Shown: positions 16,529 through 25,066 of the stretch, one piece after another
Layout: each line of letters opens with the position of its first letter
Position numbering within the stretch: position 1 is the stretch's first letter
Assembly (NCBI GenBank): GCA_034927685.1
Contig: JAYFPO010000031.1
Span: 74,451 to 138,450, forward strand
Reading direction: 5' to 3'
DNA length: 64,000 bases
Source: RGIG3159 sp034927685
GTDB lineage: Bacteria; Bacillota; Clostridia; Oscillospirales; Oscillospiraceae
Notes under the pieces: generated by a model
What the model was told of the DNA's origin: nothing
The model's input: only the letters and a program-made list of their open reading frames with translations
Database searches by the model: none
Position numbers and translations under genes: made by a program

Positions 16529-18475
16529 ATGCGCGTAATTTTGGCAGAGACCGCCGGATTCTGCTTCGGCGTCAATCGTGCAGTGGAGCTGGTAGAGCAG
16601 GCCGTCCGGGAAAATTCGCGGGTGGTGACGCTCGGGCCGATCATTCACAATCGCCATGTGGTGCGCCATTTTGCAGACCTGGGCGTGCGGACTGTCGACG
16701 AGGTATCGGAGATCAAGGATGGCGAGACTGTGGTGATCCGATCCCACGGCGTGTCGCGGGAGATCCACGAGGCACTGCGGGCACGGGAGGGAACGGTCAT
16801 CGACGCAACCTGCCCCTTCGTGGGGCGCATTCACAAAATCGTCTCCGAGGCGGAGGCGGCCGGGCGGCAACCGATCATTATCGGGCAGAAGAACCATCCG
16901 GAGGTGACGGCCATCGCGGGCTGGTGCAGGCATCCGCTGGTATTCGAATCGGCGGCGGAATTGCAGGGCTGGCTTGCGGCCGCGCCGGACCATCCAAACA
17001 TTCCCATCACCATGGTTTCCCAGACAACGAGCACAAAAGAATTATGGGAAAATAGTACGGATACCATAAAAAAGGTGTGTACAAATTCCGAAATCTTTGA
17101 TACAATATGCGGGGCAACAGAAAAAAGGCAAGAAGAGGCCATCGTATTATCCAGACGATGTGATGCAATGGTAGTGGTCGGAGACGCGGCCAGTTCCAAT
17201 ACGAACCGGCTGGCGATGATCTGCAGGCAGAACTGCGGGAACGTTTCTCTGGTGGACAACGCCGAGGAACTGAACTTCAGTCTTTATTCTGATGCAAGCC
17301 TGATCGGCATCACGGCAGGTGCGTCGACACCGGCGTGGATAATAAAGGAGGTCAACAATACTATGAGTGAAGAACTGAAAATGGAATGCGCCCCAGAGGA
17401 ATCCTTTGCGGAGCTTCTGGAACAGTCCATCAAGACTTTAAATACAGGAGATAAGGTTGTCGGTATCGTCACGTCCATTTCTGGAAACGAAGTGGGCGTT
17501 GATTTGGGGACGAAGCACGCCGGGTACATACCCATGGCTGAGCTGAGCAATGACCCTAACGCCAAACCAGAGGACATGTTCAAAATCGGCGACGAGACCG
17601 AAGTCATCGTGGTCCGCGTCAACGACGTGGAAGGCACCGCCATGTTGTCCAAGAAGCGTTTGGACGCCGTGAAGGTATGGGACGACGTGGAGCGCGCCAT
17701 GGAAGACAAGACCGTGGTCGAGGGCGTCGTGACCGAGGAGAACAAGGGCGGCGTTGTGGCCAACGTTAAGGGCATCCGTGTCTTTATTCCCGCTTCCCAG
17801 ACTGGAATTGCCAAGGGCGGCGATCTGGGCACGCTGGTGAGGCAGACGGTTCAGATGAAGATCACCGAAGTCAACCGTGCTCGCCGCAGAGTTGTCGGCT
17901 CCATCCGTGAGGTCACGAGAGAGAGCCGCAAGGCTGCCGTCGAGAAGATCTGGAACGAGATCGAGGTCGGAAAACAGTACCACGGCGCGGTCAAGAGTCT
18001 GACCTCCTACGGCGCGTTTGTCGATATCGGCGGCGTGGACGGTATGGTCCATGTTTCCGAGCTGAGCTGGAACCGCATCAAGACCCCGGCCGACGTGGTT
18101 AAGGTTGGCGATGAGATCGACGTCTATGTGATTTCCTACGATCCCGATAAAAAGAAGATCTCTCTGGGCTACAAGACCGCCGAGACCAACCCCTGGAACG
18201 TGTTCCTGAGCGCCTACAAGGTCGGCGACGTGGTCAGTGTCAAGGTGGTCAAGCTGATGACCTTCGGCGCTTTTGCCGAGATCATTCCGGGCGTGGACGG
18301 GCTGATTCACATTTCTCAGATCGCGGATCGCCGCATTGCCAAGCCGGACGACGTTCTCTCGGAGGGCCAGGTGGTCGACGCCAAGATCATCGACATCGAC
18401 GAGACCGGCAAGAGAATCTCCCTCTCCATCCGCGCGCTTCTGGAGCCGCAGGACGAAGAGAACGAGGAAGGTTAA
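16529..18475 (+). CDS. ispH: IspH-ribosomal protein S1 fusion (HMBPP reductase with four S1 domains)
   Basis: 648 residues. The first 280 are 4-hydroxy-3-methylbut-2-enyl diphosphate reductase, with the three iron-sulfur cysteines in GFCFGVN (Cys12), DATCPFVG and DTICGATEKRQEEA, making IPP and DMAPP in the MEP isoprenoid pathway. Residues about 300-640 carry four S1 RNA-binding repeats (openings GDKVVGIVTSISGNEVGVDLG, KTVVEGVVTEENKGGVVAN, GKQYHGAVKSLTSYGAFVDIG and GDVVSVKVVKLMTFGAFAEI). This fusion is well known in Clostridia. No stop or strong internal start separates the halves. The two halves differ visibly in codon use: the S1 part uses more AAG, GAC and GTC codons, typical of highly expressed genes. 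Confidence 0.95.
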   Translation: MRVILAETAGFCFGVNRAVELVEQAVRENSRVVTLGPIIHNRHVVRHFADLGVRTVDEVSEIKDGETVVIRSHGVSREIHEALRAREGTVIDATCPFVGRIHKIVSEAEAAGRQPIIIGQKNHPEVTAIAGWCRHPLVFESAAELQGWLAAAPDHPNIPITMVSQTTSTKELWENSTDTIKKVCTNSEIFDTICGATEKRQEEAIVLSRRCDAMVVVGDAASSNTNRLAMICRQNCGNVSLVDNAEELNFSLYSDASLIGITAGASTPAWIIKEVNNTMSEELKMECAPEESFAELLEQSIKTLNTGDKVVGIVTSISGNEVGVDLGTKHAGYIPMAELSNDPNAKPEDMFKIGDETEVIVVRVNDVEGTAMLSKKRLDAVKVWDDVERAMEDKTVVEGVVTEENKGGVVANVKGIRVFIPASQTGIAKGGDLGTLVRQTVQMKITEVNRARRRVVGSIREVTRESRKAAVEKIWNEIEVGKQYHGAVKSLTSYGAFVDIGGVDGMVHVSELSWNRIKTPADVVKVGDEIDVYVISYDPDKKKISLGYKTAETNPWNVFLSAYKVGDVVSVKVVKLMTFGAFAEIIPGVDGLIHISQIADRRIAKPDDVLSEGQVVDAKIIDIDETGKRISLSIRALLEPQDEENEEG

Positions 18476-18487
18476 ATTTACACATAG

Positions 18488-18516
18488 GCCGGGGCGAAAG
18501 CCCCGGCTGTTTTGTT
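18488..18516 (+). terminator. Rho-independent terminator of ispH-S1
   Basis: GCCGGGGC-GAAA-GCCCCGGC stem followed by TGTTTTGTT. It lies just after the stop and before the Dabb gene. Confidence 0.9.
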
Positions 18517-18531
18517 GGAAGGAGAAGCAAA

Positions 18532-18816
18532 ATGGTCAAGCATATTGTCATGTGGAAACTAAGCGAGGCGTGCGACAAGCAGGCCGCCGGCGCGGAGATC
18601 AAGACCGCGCTCGAGGGTCTGACGGGAAAGATTCCCGGCCTGTTGGCCTGCCGGGTTTCGCCGGCCTACCAGGGAAGCTACGATCTGGTGCTGGAGGCGG
18701 AGTTCGAGTCCGCCGAGGCGCAGGGCGCCTATCAGGTCAATCCGCTTCACATTGCCTGCAAGAAAATCGTCCACACCTACGACGTGGACCGCGCCTTTGC
18801 TGATTTCGAGGTTTAA
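18532..18816 (+). CDS. Dabb family (stress-responsive A/B barrel) protein
   Basis: 94 residues with the Dabb pattern: MVKHIVMWKL at the start, a central IPGLLACRVSPAYQGSYDLVLEAEFES and the end YQVNPLHIACKKIV. The family forms dimeric ferredoxin-like barrels, with varied or unknown roles. The GGAAGGAG site lies close before the ATG, after the ispH-S1 terminator. Confidence 0.85.
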   Translation: MVKHIVMWKLSEACDKQAAGAEIKTALEGLTGKIPGLLACRVSPAYQGSYDLVLEAEFESAEAQGAYQVNPLHIACKKIVHTYDVDRAFADFEV

Positions 18817-18822
18817 AGACGT

Positions 18823-18862
18823 AAACACGCGCTGCGAAGCCATGGCTTCGCAGCGCGTGTTT
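18823..18862. terminator. Bidirectional terminator (40-base palindrome)
   Basis: A perfect palindrome (arms starting AAACACGCGCTGCGAAGC) with no unpaired loop beyond the centre sits between the convergent Dabb gene and the small Cys protein gene. Confidence 0.8.
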
Positions 18863-18863
18863 G

Positions 18864-19034
18864 TTACTGCTTTTTCGCAACCTCGTACTCATCGCCGGAG
18901 CGATAGTAGGGGCAGCGGGCGTCTGGGCGCTGGAGCAGACGCGCCACCTCGTCCTCGTCCAGGAACTGGCGACAGAAATTCACATCATTTTCCTCGTCGT
19001 AGTCGTAGTACCAGCAGGTTTCACAGTCAGACAT
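18864..19034 (-). CDS. Small four-cysteine protein (DUF6472-like)
   Basis: 56 residues, starting MSDCETCWYYDYDEENDVNF. Cysteines at 4, 7, 21 and 41 (CxxC, then FC and RCP) suggest a small zinc- or iron-binding fold. The central part is highly acidic. AAAGGAGGAA lies 7-8 bases before the ATG. It resembles the short DUF6472 family common in Oscillospiraceae; the match is from memory of the pattern and should be confirmed by profile search. It lies upstream of no other minus-strand gene except through the terminator, so it is probably monocistronic or the end of the ridA message. Confidence 0.7.
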   Translation of the reverse strand: MSDCETCWYYDYDEENDVNFCRQFLDEDEVARLLQRPDARCPYYRSGDEYEVAKKQ

Positions 19035-19073
19035 CGCCGATTCCTCCTTTTTTTGGTGGAAGCGGCGCCATGC

Positions 19074-19445
19074 TCACCGCTTTGCAATGACCTCAACCTC
19101 TACCTGCGCGCCCTTCGGCAGGGCGGAGACCTCCACGCAGGAACGGGCTGGGGGATTTTCAGGGAAATACTGCGCATAGACACTGTTCAGCGTTCCAAAT
19201 TCGCCGAGATCGGTCATAAAGACCGTAGTCTTGACCACGTTTTGCAGCGTCAGACTGGCGGCGGTCAGGACCGCTTCGATGTTGGAAAAAATCTGTCTGG
19301 TCTGGGCCGGAACGCCGCCCTCCACGATGGCGCCCGTTGTGGGATCAATGGGAATCTGACCCGAGAGAAATACAAAGTCGCCCACGTCGATGGCCTGCGA
19401 GTAGGGACCGACGGCGGCAGGGGCGGTTTTTGAAAAAATAACCAT
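19074..19445 (-). CDS. ridA: RidA family enamine/imine deaminase
   Basis: 123 residues from the ATG giving MVIFSKTAPAAVGPYSQAI, with GGAAGGAAG upstream; the longer frame adds 13 residues lacking a ribosome site. Family motifs are seen: GPYSQA near residue 13, FLSGQIPIDPTTG, and the C-terminal ARSCVEVSALPKGAQVEVEVIA with the substrate-binding Arg. RidA hydrolyses reactive 2-aminoacrylate released by PLP enzymes such as serine and threonine dehydratases. Confidence 0.93.
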   Translation of the reverse strand: MVIFSKTAPAAVGPYSQAIDVGDFVFLSGQIPIDPTTGAIVEGGVPAQTRQIFSNIEAVLTAASLTLQNVVKTTVFMTDLGEFGTLNSVYAQYFPENPPARSCVEVSALPKGAQVEVEVIAKR

Positions 19446-19539
19446 GTTGCAGCTTCCTTTCCTTCTTTTTTGATAGTTTATCACATCGGCCGCAAAAAGA
19501 AAAGTCTTCCAAAAATTTTGAAAAATTCTGATTTGCCTC

Positions 19540-19567
19540 TTGCAAAATGCGCGCGGTACGATATAAT
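19540..19567 (+). promoter_or_regulatory. Sigma-A promoter of htpG
   Basis: TTGCAA, 16-base spacer, TATAAT. The start site would lie next to or within the CIRCE operator. Confidence 0.8.
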
Positions 19568-19571
19568 AGGA

Positions 19572-19598
19572 TTAGCACTCAAATAGAACGAGTGCTAA
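19572..19598 (+). promoter_or_regulatory. CIRCE operator (HrcA-binding) upstream of htpG
   Basis: Perfect consensus TTAGCACTC-N9-GAGTGCTAA starting 5 bases after the -10 box. HrcA binds CIRCE to repress chaperone genes until heat stress. Confidence 0.95.
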
Positions 19599-19633
19599 AA
19601 TTTCGTGAATAGACAAAAGGACGTGACGGCGCA

Positions 19634-21526
19634 ATGGCAAAGAAACAGTTTAAGGCGGAATCCAAGCGGCTGCTGGATATGATGATTCACTCGATTTATA
19701 CGCATCAGGAGATTTTTCTCCGAGAGCTCATTTCCAACGCCTCGGATGCAATCGATAAGCTGGCCTATCAGGCCCTGACGGATCAGAATGTCGGCGTGGA
19801 TCGGGACCAGTTTGCAATTCAGCTCGCGATCGACAAGGACGCGCGCACGCTGACCGTCTCCGACAACGGCATTGGGATGTCGAAGGAGGAACTGGAGAAC
19901 AATCTGGGCACCATCGCCCGCAGCGGTTCGCTGCAATTCAAAGAGCAGATGGAAAAGCAGGCGGACATCGACATCATCGGCCAGTTCGGAGTCGGCTTCT
20001 ATTCGGCCTTCATGGTGGCGGACACCGTCACTGTGGTCTCGAAAAAGTACGGCGCGGAGGAAGCCTGGCACTGGGAGTCCGCCGGTGTGGACGGGTATAC
20101 CGTGGAGGCCTGCGAGAAGGACGCCGCCGGCACCGTCGTGACGCTGAAGCTCAAAGAGGACACGGACGACGAGCACTACTCGAAGTACCTGGAGACCTAC
20201 GAGCTGCAGCAGCTGGTCAAAAAATACTCGGACTACATCCGCTATCCGGTCAAGCTGGAACTGGAGAAGAGCCGCAAAAAGGCAGGGACAGAGGACGCGG
20301 AAAAGCCGGAATACGAGACCTATACGGAGAATACGGTACTCAATTCCAGGATCCCCATTTGGCAGCGGAATAAGGCCGACGTGACCGATGAGGAATACGC
20401 GCGGTTTTATCAGGAAAAATTCCACGACTATGAGGCGCCGCTTGCCACGATCCACGTCAGCGTGGAGGGCGCAGTGACCTACAAGGCGCTGCTGTTCATC
20501 CCGGCCCGGCTGCCCTTTGACTACAACGCCAAGGAGTTTAAAAAGGAGCTGCAGCTTTATTCCTCCGGCGTGATGATTATGGAGAACTGCGAGGAACTGC
20601 TGCCGAACCACCTGGCGTTCGTCAAGGGCGTGGTCGACTCCCAGGACCTGAGTCTGAATATTTCCCGGGAGCTGCTGCAGCATGACCGCCAGCTCAAGAT
20701 GATTGCTTCCAATCTGGACAAGAAGGTGCGCGCGGAGCTGTCACGGATGCTGAAAAACGAACGGGAAAAATACGAGACGCTGTGGAACGCCTTCGGTCGG
20801 CCACTCAAATACGGCATTGTCGAGAACTACGGTGTGCGGAAGGAAGAGCTGCAGGACCTGCTTCTCTTCTATTCCGCGAAGGAAAACAAGCTTGTGACGC
20901 TCCAGGAGTATGCGGATGCCATGGGCACGGAGCAGAAGTACCTCTATTTCGCCTCCGGCGAAAACCGCGAGCGCATCGCAAAGCTGCCGCAGATGGAGCA
21001 GACGCAGGGCCGTGGCTATGATGTGCTGCTCTTTACCGACCCCGTGGACGAGTTCCTGCAGCAGACCATGCGGGAGTTCAAGGAGAAAGAATTCCGGAAC
21101 ATTGCCACGGAGGACCTGGGTCTTCTGTCCGAGGAGGAAAAGAAGGCCGTCGAGGAGAAGCAGGAGAGCGACAAAGCGCTGCTGGACTTCGTACAGTCTG
21201 CACTGGACGGCAAGGTCAAAAAGGTGACACTCTCCGCCACGCTGGGCAGCCATGCCGTGGCGCTGAAACCGGACGGCGGCATCAGCTTTGAAATGGAAAA
21301 ATACTTCCAGAAGGTGAATCCGGGAATGGGCATGAAAGCCGATCAGGTGCTGGAGCTGAACCCGGATCATGCGGCCTTTGCCGCGCTGCGCAAGGCAAAG
21401 GAGGAGGATCCCGAGAAGGCGAAACGTTACGCCCTGCTGCTCTACAGCCAGGCGCTGCTGATCGCCGATATGCCGCTGGGCGACCCCACTGCCTTCGCGG
21501 ATATGGTCTGTGGTCTGATGGAGTAA
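19634..21526 (+). CDS. htpG: Chaperone HtpG (bacterial Hsp90)
   Basis: 630 residues, full family length. The GHKL ATPase domain includes FLRELISNASDAIDKL (about residues 23-38), DNGIGMSKEELENNLGTIARSGS and GQFGVGFYSAFMVAD. The middle domain holds the catalytic Arg region (SLNISRELLQHDRQLK), and the C-terminal dimerisation domain follows. It is a cytosolic ATP-dependent chaperone. The gene is monocistronic, with its own promoter, CIRCE element and downstream terminator. Confidence 0.97.
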   Translation: MAKKQFKAESKRLLDMMIHSIYTHQEIFLRELISNASDAIDKLAYQALTDQNVGVDRDQFAIQLAIDKDARTLTVSDNGIGMSKEELENNLGTIARSGSLQFKEQMEKQADIDIIGQFGVGFYSAFMVADTVTVVSKKYGAEEAWHWESAGVDGYTVEACEKDAAGTVVTLKLKEDTDDEHYSKYLETYELQQLVKKYSDYIRYPVKLELEKSRKKAGTEDAEKPEYETYTENTVLNSRIPIWQRNKADVTDEEYARFYQEKFHDYEAPLATIHVSVEGAVTYKALLFIPARLPFDYNAKEFKKELQLYSSGVMIMENCEELLPNHLAFVKGVVDSQDLSLNISRELLQHDRQLKMIASNLDKKVRAELSRMLKNEREKYETLWNAFGRPLKYGIVENYGVRKEELQDLLLFYSAKENKLVTLQEYADAMGTEQKYLYFASGENRERIAKLPQMEQTQGRGYDVLLFTDPVDEFLQQTMREFKEKEFRNIATEDLGLLSEEEKKAVEEKQESDKALLDFVQSALDGKVKKVTLSATLGSHAVALKPDGGISFEMEKYFQKVNPGMGMKADQVLELNPDHAAFAALRKAKEEDPEKAKRYALLLYSQALLIADMPLGDPTAFADMVCGLME

Positions 21527-21554
21527 ACGGAAAAAGCCCAAACGACACATCAAA

Positions 21555-21596
21555 AATCCCCTGTGGGAGCGGCCATTCACCGCCCCACAGGGGATT
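21555..21596. terminator. Terminator between htpG and the DUF4015 gene
   Basis: A 13-base stem AATCCCCTGTGGG and its complement with a 16-base loop; it serves the two convergent genes. Confidence 0.8.
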
Positions 21597-21628
21597 CTCT
21601 TGTATGAGCCGACTTTGCGGCAGGCCTT

Positions 21629-22672
21629 TTATTCCTCTGTTGATACGGTGGATTCAATGACCGGGCGCAGATGGCCGTAGTCGTCGAAGCGCGTGTCGCG
21701 GGACTCGGAGACAAAGACGATCTGGGTCGCCGGCGTGACCACGGAGCCGCTGAGTGCTTCCGCGGCCGCGTCCACTGCCGCGCCGTCTTCGAGCGAGACG
21801 TAGAGCCGTCCGTCTGTGAGCTGGGTCGGGAAAGCGGTGTCCGCCTCCATGCCGAAGGAGACCTTCAGCTCCAGCGTGGCCATATCGCTCTGAAGCTGCT
21901 GCGCTGCGGCGGCCAGTACCTCGTCCTTGCTCTTTTCTGTCTCGTCATAGACGATGGAGTCCGTGTCCGGAAAGCGGAAGCCGTCCAGCACCACCTCGCG
22001 GAAGCCCATGCCTTGGAGCTCGGTCAAAATACCCTCCAGATAGTCGATCACATCGGAGTTTCCCGGGTCCATCCAGTAGCAGTTGTTCTGGTCCGCCCAA
22101 AGCGCGCCGCTGGAGAGCGGCAGACCCAGTGTTGTGTCGCGCAGACAGACCTGCTGGTCAGCAAAGGCGGGAATCCGCGCGATCAAATAGGTATTCGATG
22201 CTTTGAGCGTGGAAATCAGGTCCTTAACTGCGGACGTATCCACGGAGGAAGCAATCTGCGCACCGGACAGGCCGGAGGAATAGTAGAAATTGCCATAGGC
22301 GTCCTTGAGATCCAGCATCACAGCGTAGTAATTCCCTGCATCCAGTGTCTGCTGCACCGTGTCAAGGTCTTCCAGCATGGACTGCGTGATATAGTAGCCG
22401 GTGATTTTCCGGGTAGAGCCGATGGCCACATCGTCCTCGTCGGAGACATATTGGATTTCGGCGTTGACCGCAGAGGTCTGCGCCTGGGTTTCCGCGCCGC
22501 TCTCCTGGTTCCAGGCGCGGTCCAGATGCGCGCCGTCGTGGTCGTAGACGATATAGCGATCCAGATAGGCGACGACGCCGACGCTCAGCACCAGCAGCGC
22601 AAGAACCGAGAAAAGAACAATCAGAAAAATTTTCGAGAACCGGGTTCGGTTTCGATAAGAAAACAGTCGCAA
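21629..22672 (-). CDS. DUF4015 putative glycoside hydrolase-like membrane protein
   Basis: 347 residues with a basic N-terminus and one membrane span (about 14-37), then an extracytoplasmic TIM-barrel-like domain: TRKITGYYITQSMLEDLDTVQQTLDAG, YAVMLDLKDAYGNFYY, and WMDPGNSDVIDYLEGILTELQGMGFREVVLDGFRFP. This is the DUF4015 pattern, related to glycoside hydrolases, but no activity is established. It starts 3 bases after the prmA stop, so it is probably co-transcribed with prmA. Confidence 0.82.
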   Translation of the reverse strand: MRLFSYRNRTRFSKIFLIVLFSVLALLVLSVGVVAYLDRYIVYDHDGAHLDRAWNQESGAETQAQTSAVNAEIQYVSDEDDVAIGSTRKITGYYITQSMLEDLDTVQQTLDAGNYYAVMLDLKDAYGNFYYSSGLSGAQIASSVDTSAVKDLISTLKASNTYLIARIPAFADQQVCLRDTTLGLPLSSGALWADQNNCYWMDPGNSDVIDYLEGILTELQGMGFREVVLDGFRFPDTDSIVYDETEKSKDEVLAAAAQQLQSDMATLELKVSFGMEADTAFPTQLTDGRLYVSLEDGAAVDAAAEALSGSVVTPATQIVFVSESRDTRFDDYGHLRPVIESTVSTEE

Positions 22673-22675
22673 AGC

Positions 22676-23653
22676 TTATTCCTCCTTCCGCACCGCCGTC
22701 AGCTGGCACCAGTCGTCCTCCTGATGGACGGCAAGTACCGCAAGCCCGGCGGCGTCAAGCGCTTCCCGCACCTCCGGCAGCCGGGTACAAAGCACGCCGG
22801 AGCACAGAAATACGCCGCGCGCGCGCAGCAGGCTTGGGACCACCGATGCGAGCGGAATGATGACGTCGGCCACGATATTGGCGAGCACCAGATCATAGCC
22901 GTCGCCGCGCAACCGGGCAAGAAAGGCCGGGTCGCCGACGACGTTGCCGGTCAGGGCGGTGAAGTGGTCGCCGCCGAGCCGATTAAACGCGGCATTTTCC
23001 CGGGCAATATCCTCTGCCATGGGGTCGATGTCCACGCCGACTGCGGTTTTTGCGCCGAGCAGCAGGGCGGCAATCGAGAGAATGCCGCTGCCGCTGCCGA
23101 GATCCAGCACGGCTTCGCCGCCGCGCACCAGCCGCTCCAGCTCCCGCAGGCACATCTTTGTCGAGGCGTGGCTGCCGGTCCCAAAGATCATTCCCGGGTC
23201 CAGGATCACAAAAATCCGTTCCTCCGGATTGTCCGGGTGGAGCCACTGCGGGACGATCAGAAGCCGGTCTCCGACGGAGATGGGCTGATAATACTGCTTC
23301 CAGTTGTTTTCCCAGTCCTCCGCGCGGACGCTTTCCAGTGTTACGGTCAGGGGGCCGAGGTCAAAATCGGGGTAGCCGGTCCGCAGGGCCGCGAGCTGGG
23401 ACCGGAGCTGGGCTACCTGCTCCATGGCGTCCGGGCCGTACTCCAGATAGAGGCGGAACTGGGAGAGCCCTGCCATGCGGCGGCGCAGATCCTCATCCAC
23501 ATAGTCCCAATAGTCCCGGTTATGCGCCAGAAACTCTTCAAATTCGGCCTCGTCATCGACGACAAAGCTGTCATAGCCCCAGAGCGTCAGCGCGGCGGAG
23601 ACCAGCTCGACGCCGCCGGACGCGGCCTGAATCGTTACTTCCAGCCATTTCAT
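22676..23653 (-). CDS. prmA: Ribosomal protein L11 methyltransferase
   Basis: 325 residues from MKWLEVTIQ, with TGGAGG seven to eight bases upstream; the frame is open much further but the rest is antisense to other genes. An N-terminal substrate-recognition domain (about 1-115) is followed by the methyltransferase domain with GTGSHASTKMCLRELE, VLDLGSGSGILSIAALLLGA and LVLANIVADVI. It trimethylates L11 lysines. Normal family length. Confidence 0.94.
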   Translation of the reverse strand: MKWLEVTIQAASGGVELVSAALTLWGYDSFVVDDEAEFEEFLAHNRDYWDYVDEDLRRRMAGLSQFRLYLEYGPDAMEQVAQLRSQLAALRTGYPDFDLGPLTVTLESVRAEDWENNWKQYYQPISVGDRLLIVPQWLHPDNPEERIFVILDPGMIFGTGSHASTKMCLRELERLVRGGEAVLDLGSGSGILSIAALLLGAKTAVGVDIDPMAEDIARENAAFNRLGGDHFTALTGNVVGDPAFLARLRGDGYDLVLANIVADVIIPLASVVPSLLRARGVFLCSGVLCTRLPEVREALDAAGLAVLAVHQEDDWCQLTAVRKEE

Positions 23654-23730
23654 ATCAGAATGCCTCCATTCAATTACGCATATTTTACATGAATTTCGGT
23701 GTAAAGACAAGTAAATCTTTCTTATAATCT

Positions 23731-23758
23731 TTTCCTTTGGGGAAAGATGTAGTATAAT
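23731..23758 (+). promoter_or_regulatory. Probable promoter of the M16-like gene pair
   Basis: A clear TATAAT (23753-23758) lies 43 bases before the ATG; the best -35 is the weak TTTCCT 16 bases upstream. Confidence 0.4.
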
Positions 23759-23800
23759 CATAAAAATTGGGGTTGTTTTCCCTGTGGAAAGGAATCGGGA

Positions 23801-25066
23801 ATGAATCAGAAAACCGAGCTGCTGCCCGGCGTGTATTTGCGCGCGGTGCAGACCGACAAATTTAAAACCGGCTGTCTCAGCGTCAACTTCCTGCGGCCGC
23901 TGTGCCGGGAGGAGGCCGCGTTGAACGCCCTGCTGCCAAGCGTGTTGCTGCGCGGTACCAAAAAGCACCCGGATATCCAGAGCATTTCCGTGTTGTTGGA
24001 CGAGCTCTATGGTGCCGGCGTCGGCACGCTGGTGCGGAAAAAGGGCGAGGTGCAGACCTGGGGCTTCTATGCCGACTTTATTGAGGATGAATATACTCTG
24101 GCTGGGGAAAATATATTCCGTGCGGTATGCGCATTCCTGCGAGAGCTGCTGCTGGAGCCGCTGACGGAGCAGGGCGCGTTCCAGCAGGATTTCGTGGAGG
24201 GCGAAAAGGTCAACCTCTGCAATGCCATCGCGGCGGAGATCAACGACAAGCGGACCTATGCCATGACGCGGCTGCTGCGCGTCATGTGCCGGGAAGAGCG
24301 CAGCGCGGTGCCGCGCCTCGGCAGACGGCAGGAGGTGGAGGCTATCACGGCGGAGAGCCTCTATGCGCACTACAGGCAGACGCTTGCCGCGTCCCGCGTG
24401 GAGTTGTTCTATATGGGCCGAAAATCTCCGGCGGAGGCCGCCGAGACAATGCGCGGCATGCTGATGGGTCTGCCTCGGGAGACCATCTGCAGTGTCGGGA
24501 CCGAGGTGGTTCGGACCGCCGGGACGGTCCGATACGAGGAAGAGCGCATGGACGTGACGCAGGGCAAGCTGGCCATGGGGTTCCGCACCGGTCGTACGCT
24601 GCACGATCCCGGCTTTGCGGCGCTTCAAATGCTGAACGCCGTCTACGGCGGCAGCGTGACCAGTAAGCTGTTTCTGAATGTGCGGGAGAAGCTGTCCCTC
24701 TGCTATTATGCCTCCTCGTCACTGGAAGCACACAAGGGACTGATGGTGGTCTCTTCCGGCATCGAATTTGAGCAGGAGGCCATGGCGCGGGAGGAAATCC
24801 TGCGGCAATTGGAGGACTGCCGTCAGGGAAAGATCACGGAGGAGGAACTGGAAAACGCCAGAACCTATCTGATTTCCACCTTCCAGACGGCATTGGACAG
24901 CCCCGGTCACATCGACGACTTTTTTCTTGGGCAGGCCATCGCCGGGTTGAACGGCACGATGGAGGCGCGGATGGACGCCTTACGCGCCGTGACGCGGGAG
25001 GACGTGACTGCCGCCGCGCAGGACGTCCAGTTGGACACAGTCTATTTTCTGAAGGGGGCGAAGTAA
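23801..25066 (+). CDS. M16-like protein, YmfF type (no zinc motif)
   Basis: 421 residues of the insulinase/processing peptidase fold. The normal HxxEH zinc motif is absent: the corresponding region reads LPSVLLRGTKKHPD. The C-terminal M16 half shows VYGGSVTSKLFLNVREKLSLCYYASSS. This matches YmfF (YlfF) of Bacillus, the presumed non-catalytic partner of YmfH; the pair is genetically linked to processing of the EF-P modification. The stop overlaps the next gene's ATG (TAATG), which supports a heterodimer. Confidence 0.87.
   Translation: MNQKTELLPGVYLRAVQTDKFKTGCLSVNFLRPLCREEAALNALLPSVLLRGTKKHPDIQSISVLLDELYGAGVGTLVRKKGEVQTWGFYADFIEDEYTLAGENIFRAVCAFLRELLLEPLTEQGAFQQDFVEGEKVNLCNAIAAEINDKRTYAMTRLLRVMCREERSAVPRLGRRQEVEAITAESLYAHYRQTLAASRVELFYMGRKSPAEAAETMRGMLMGLPRETICSVGTEVVRTAGTVRYEEERMDVTQGKLAMGFRTGRTLHDPGFAALQMLNAVYGGSVTSKLFLNVREKLSLCYYASSSLEAHKGLMVVSSGIEFEQEAMAREEILRQLEDCRQGKITEEELENARTYLISTFQTALDSPGHIDDFFLGQAIAGLNGTMEARMDALRAVTREDVTAAAQDVQLDTVYFLKGAK

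Noticed and set aside
18861..19433. 190-codon plus-strand frame over the Cys protein and ridA
   Set aside because: It crosses the terminator and two better supported minus-strand genes.
21671..23692. Long plus-strand open frame antisense to the DUF4015 and prmA genes
   Set aside because: Its translation is low-complexity, rich in His, Gln and Arg, without domains, and both opposite genes are clear family members. It is a GC-rich shadow frame.
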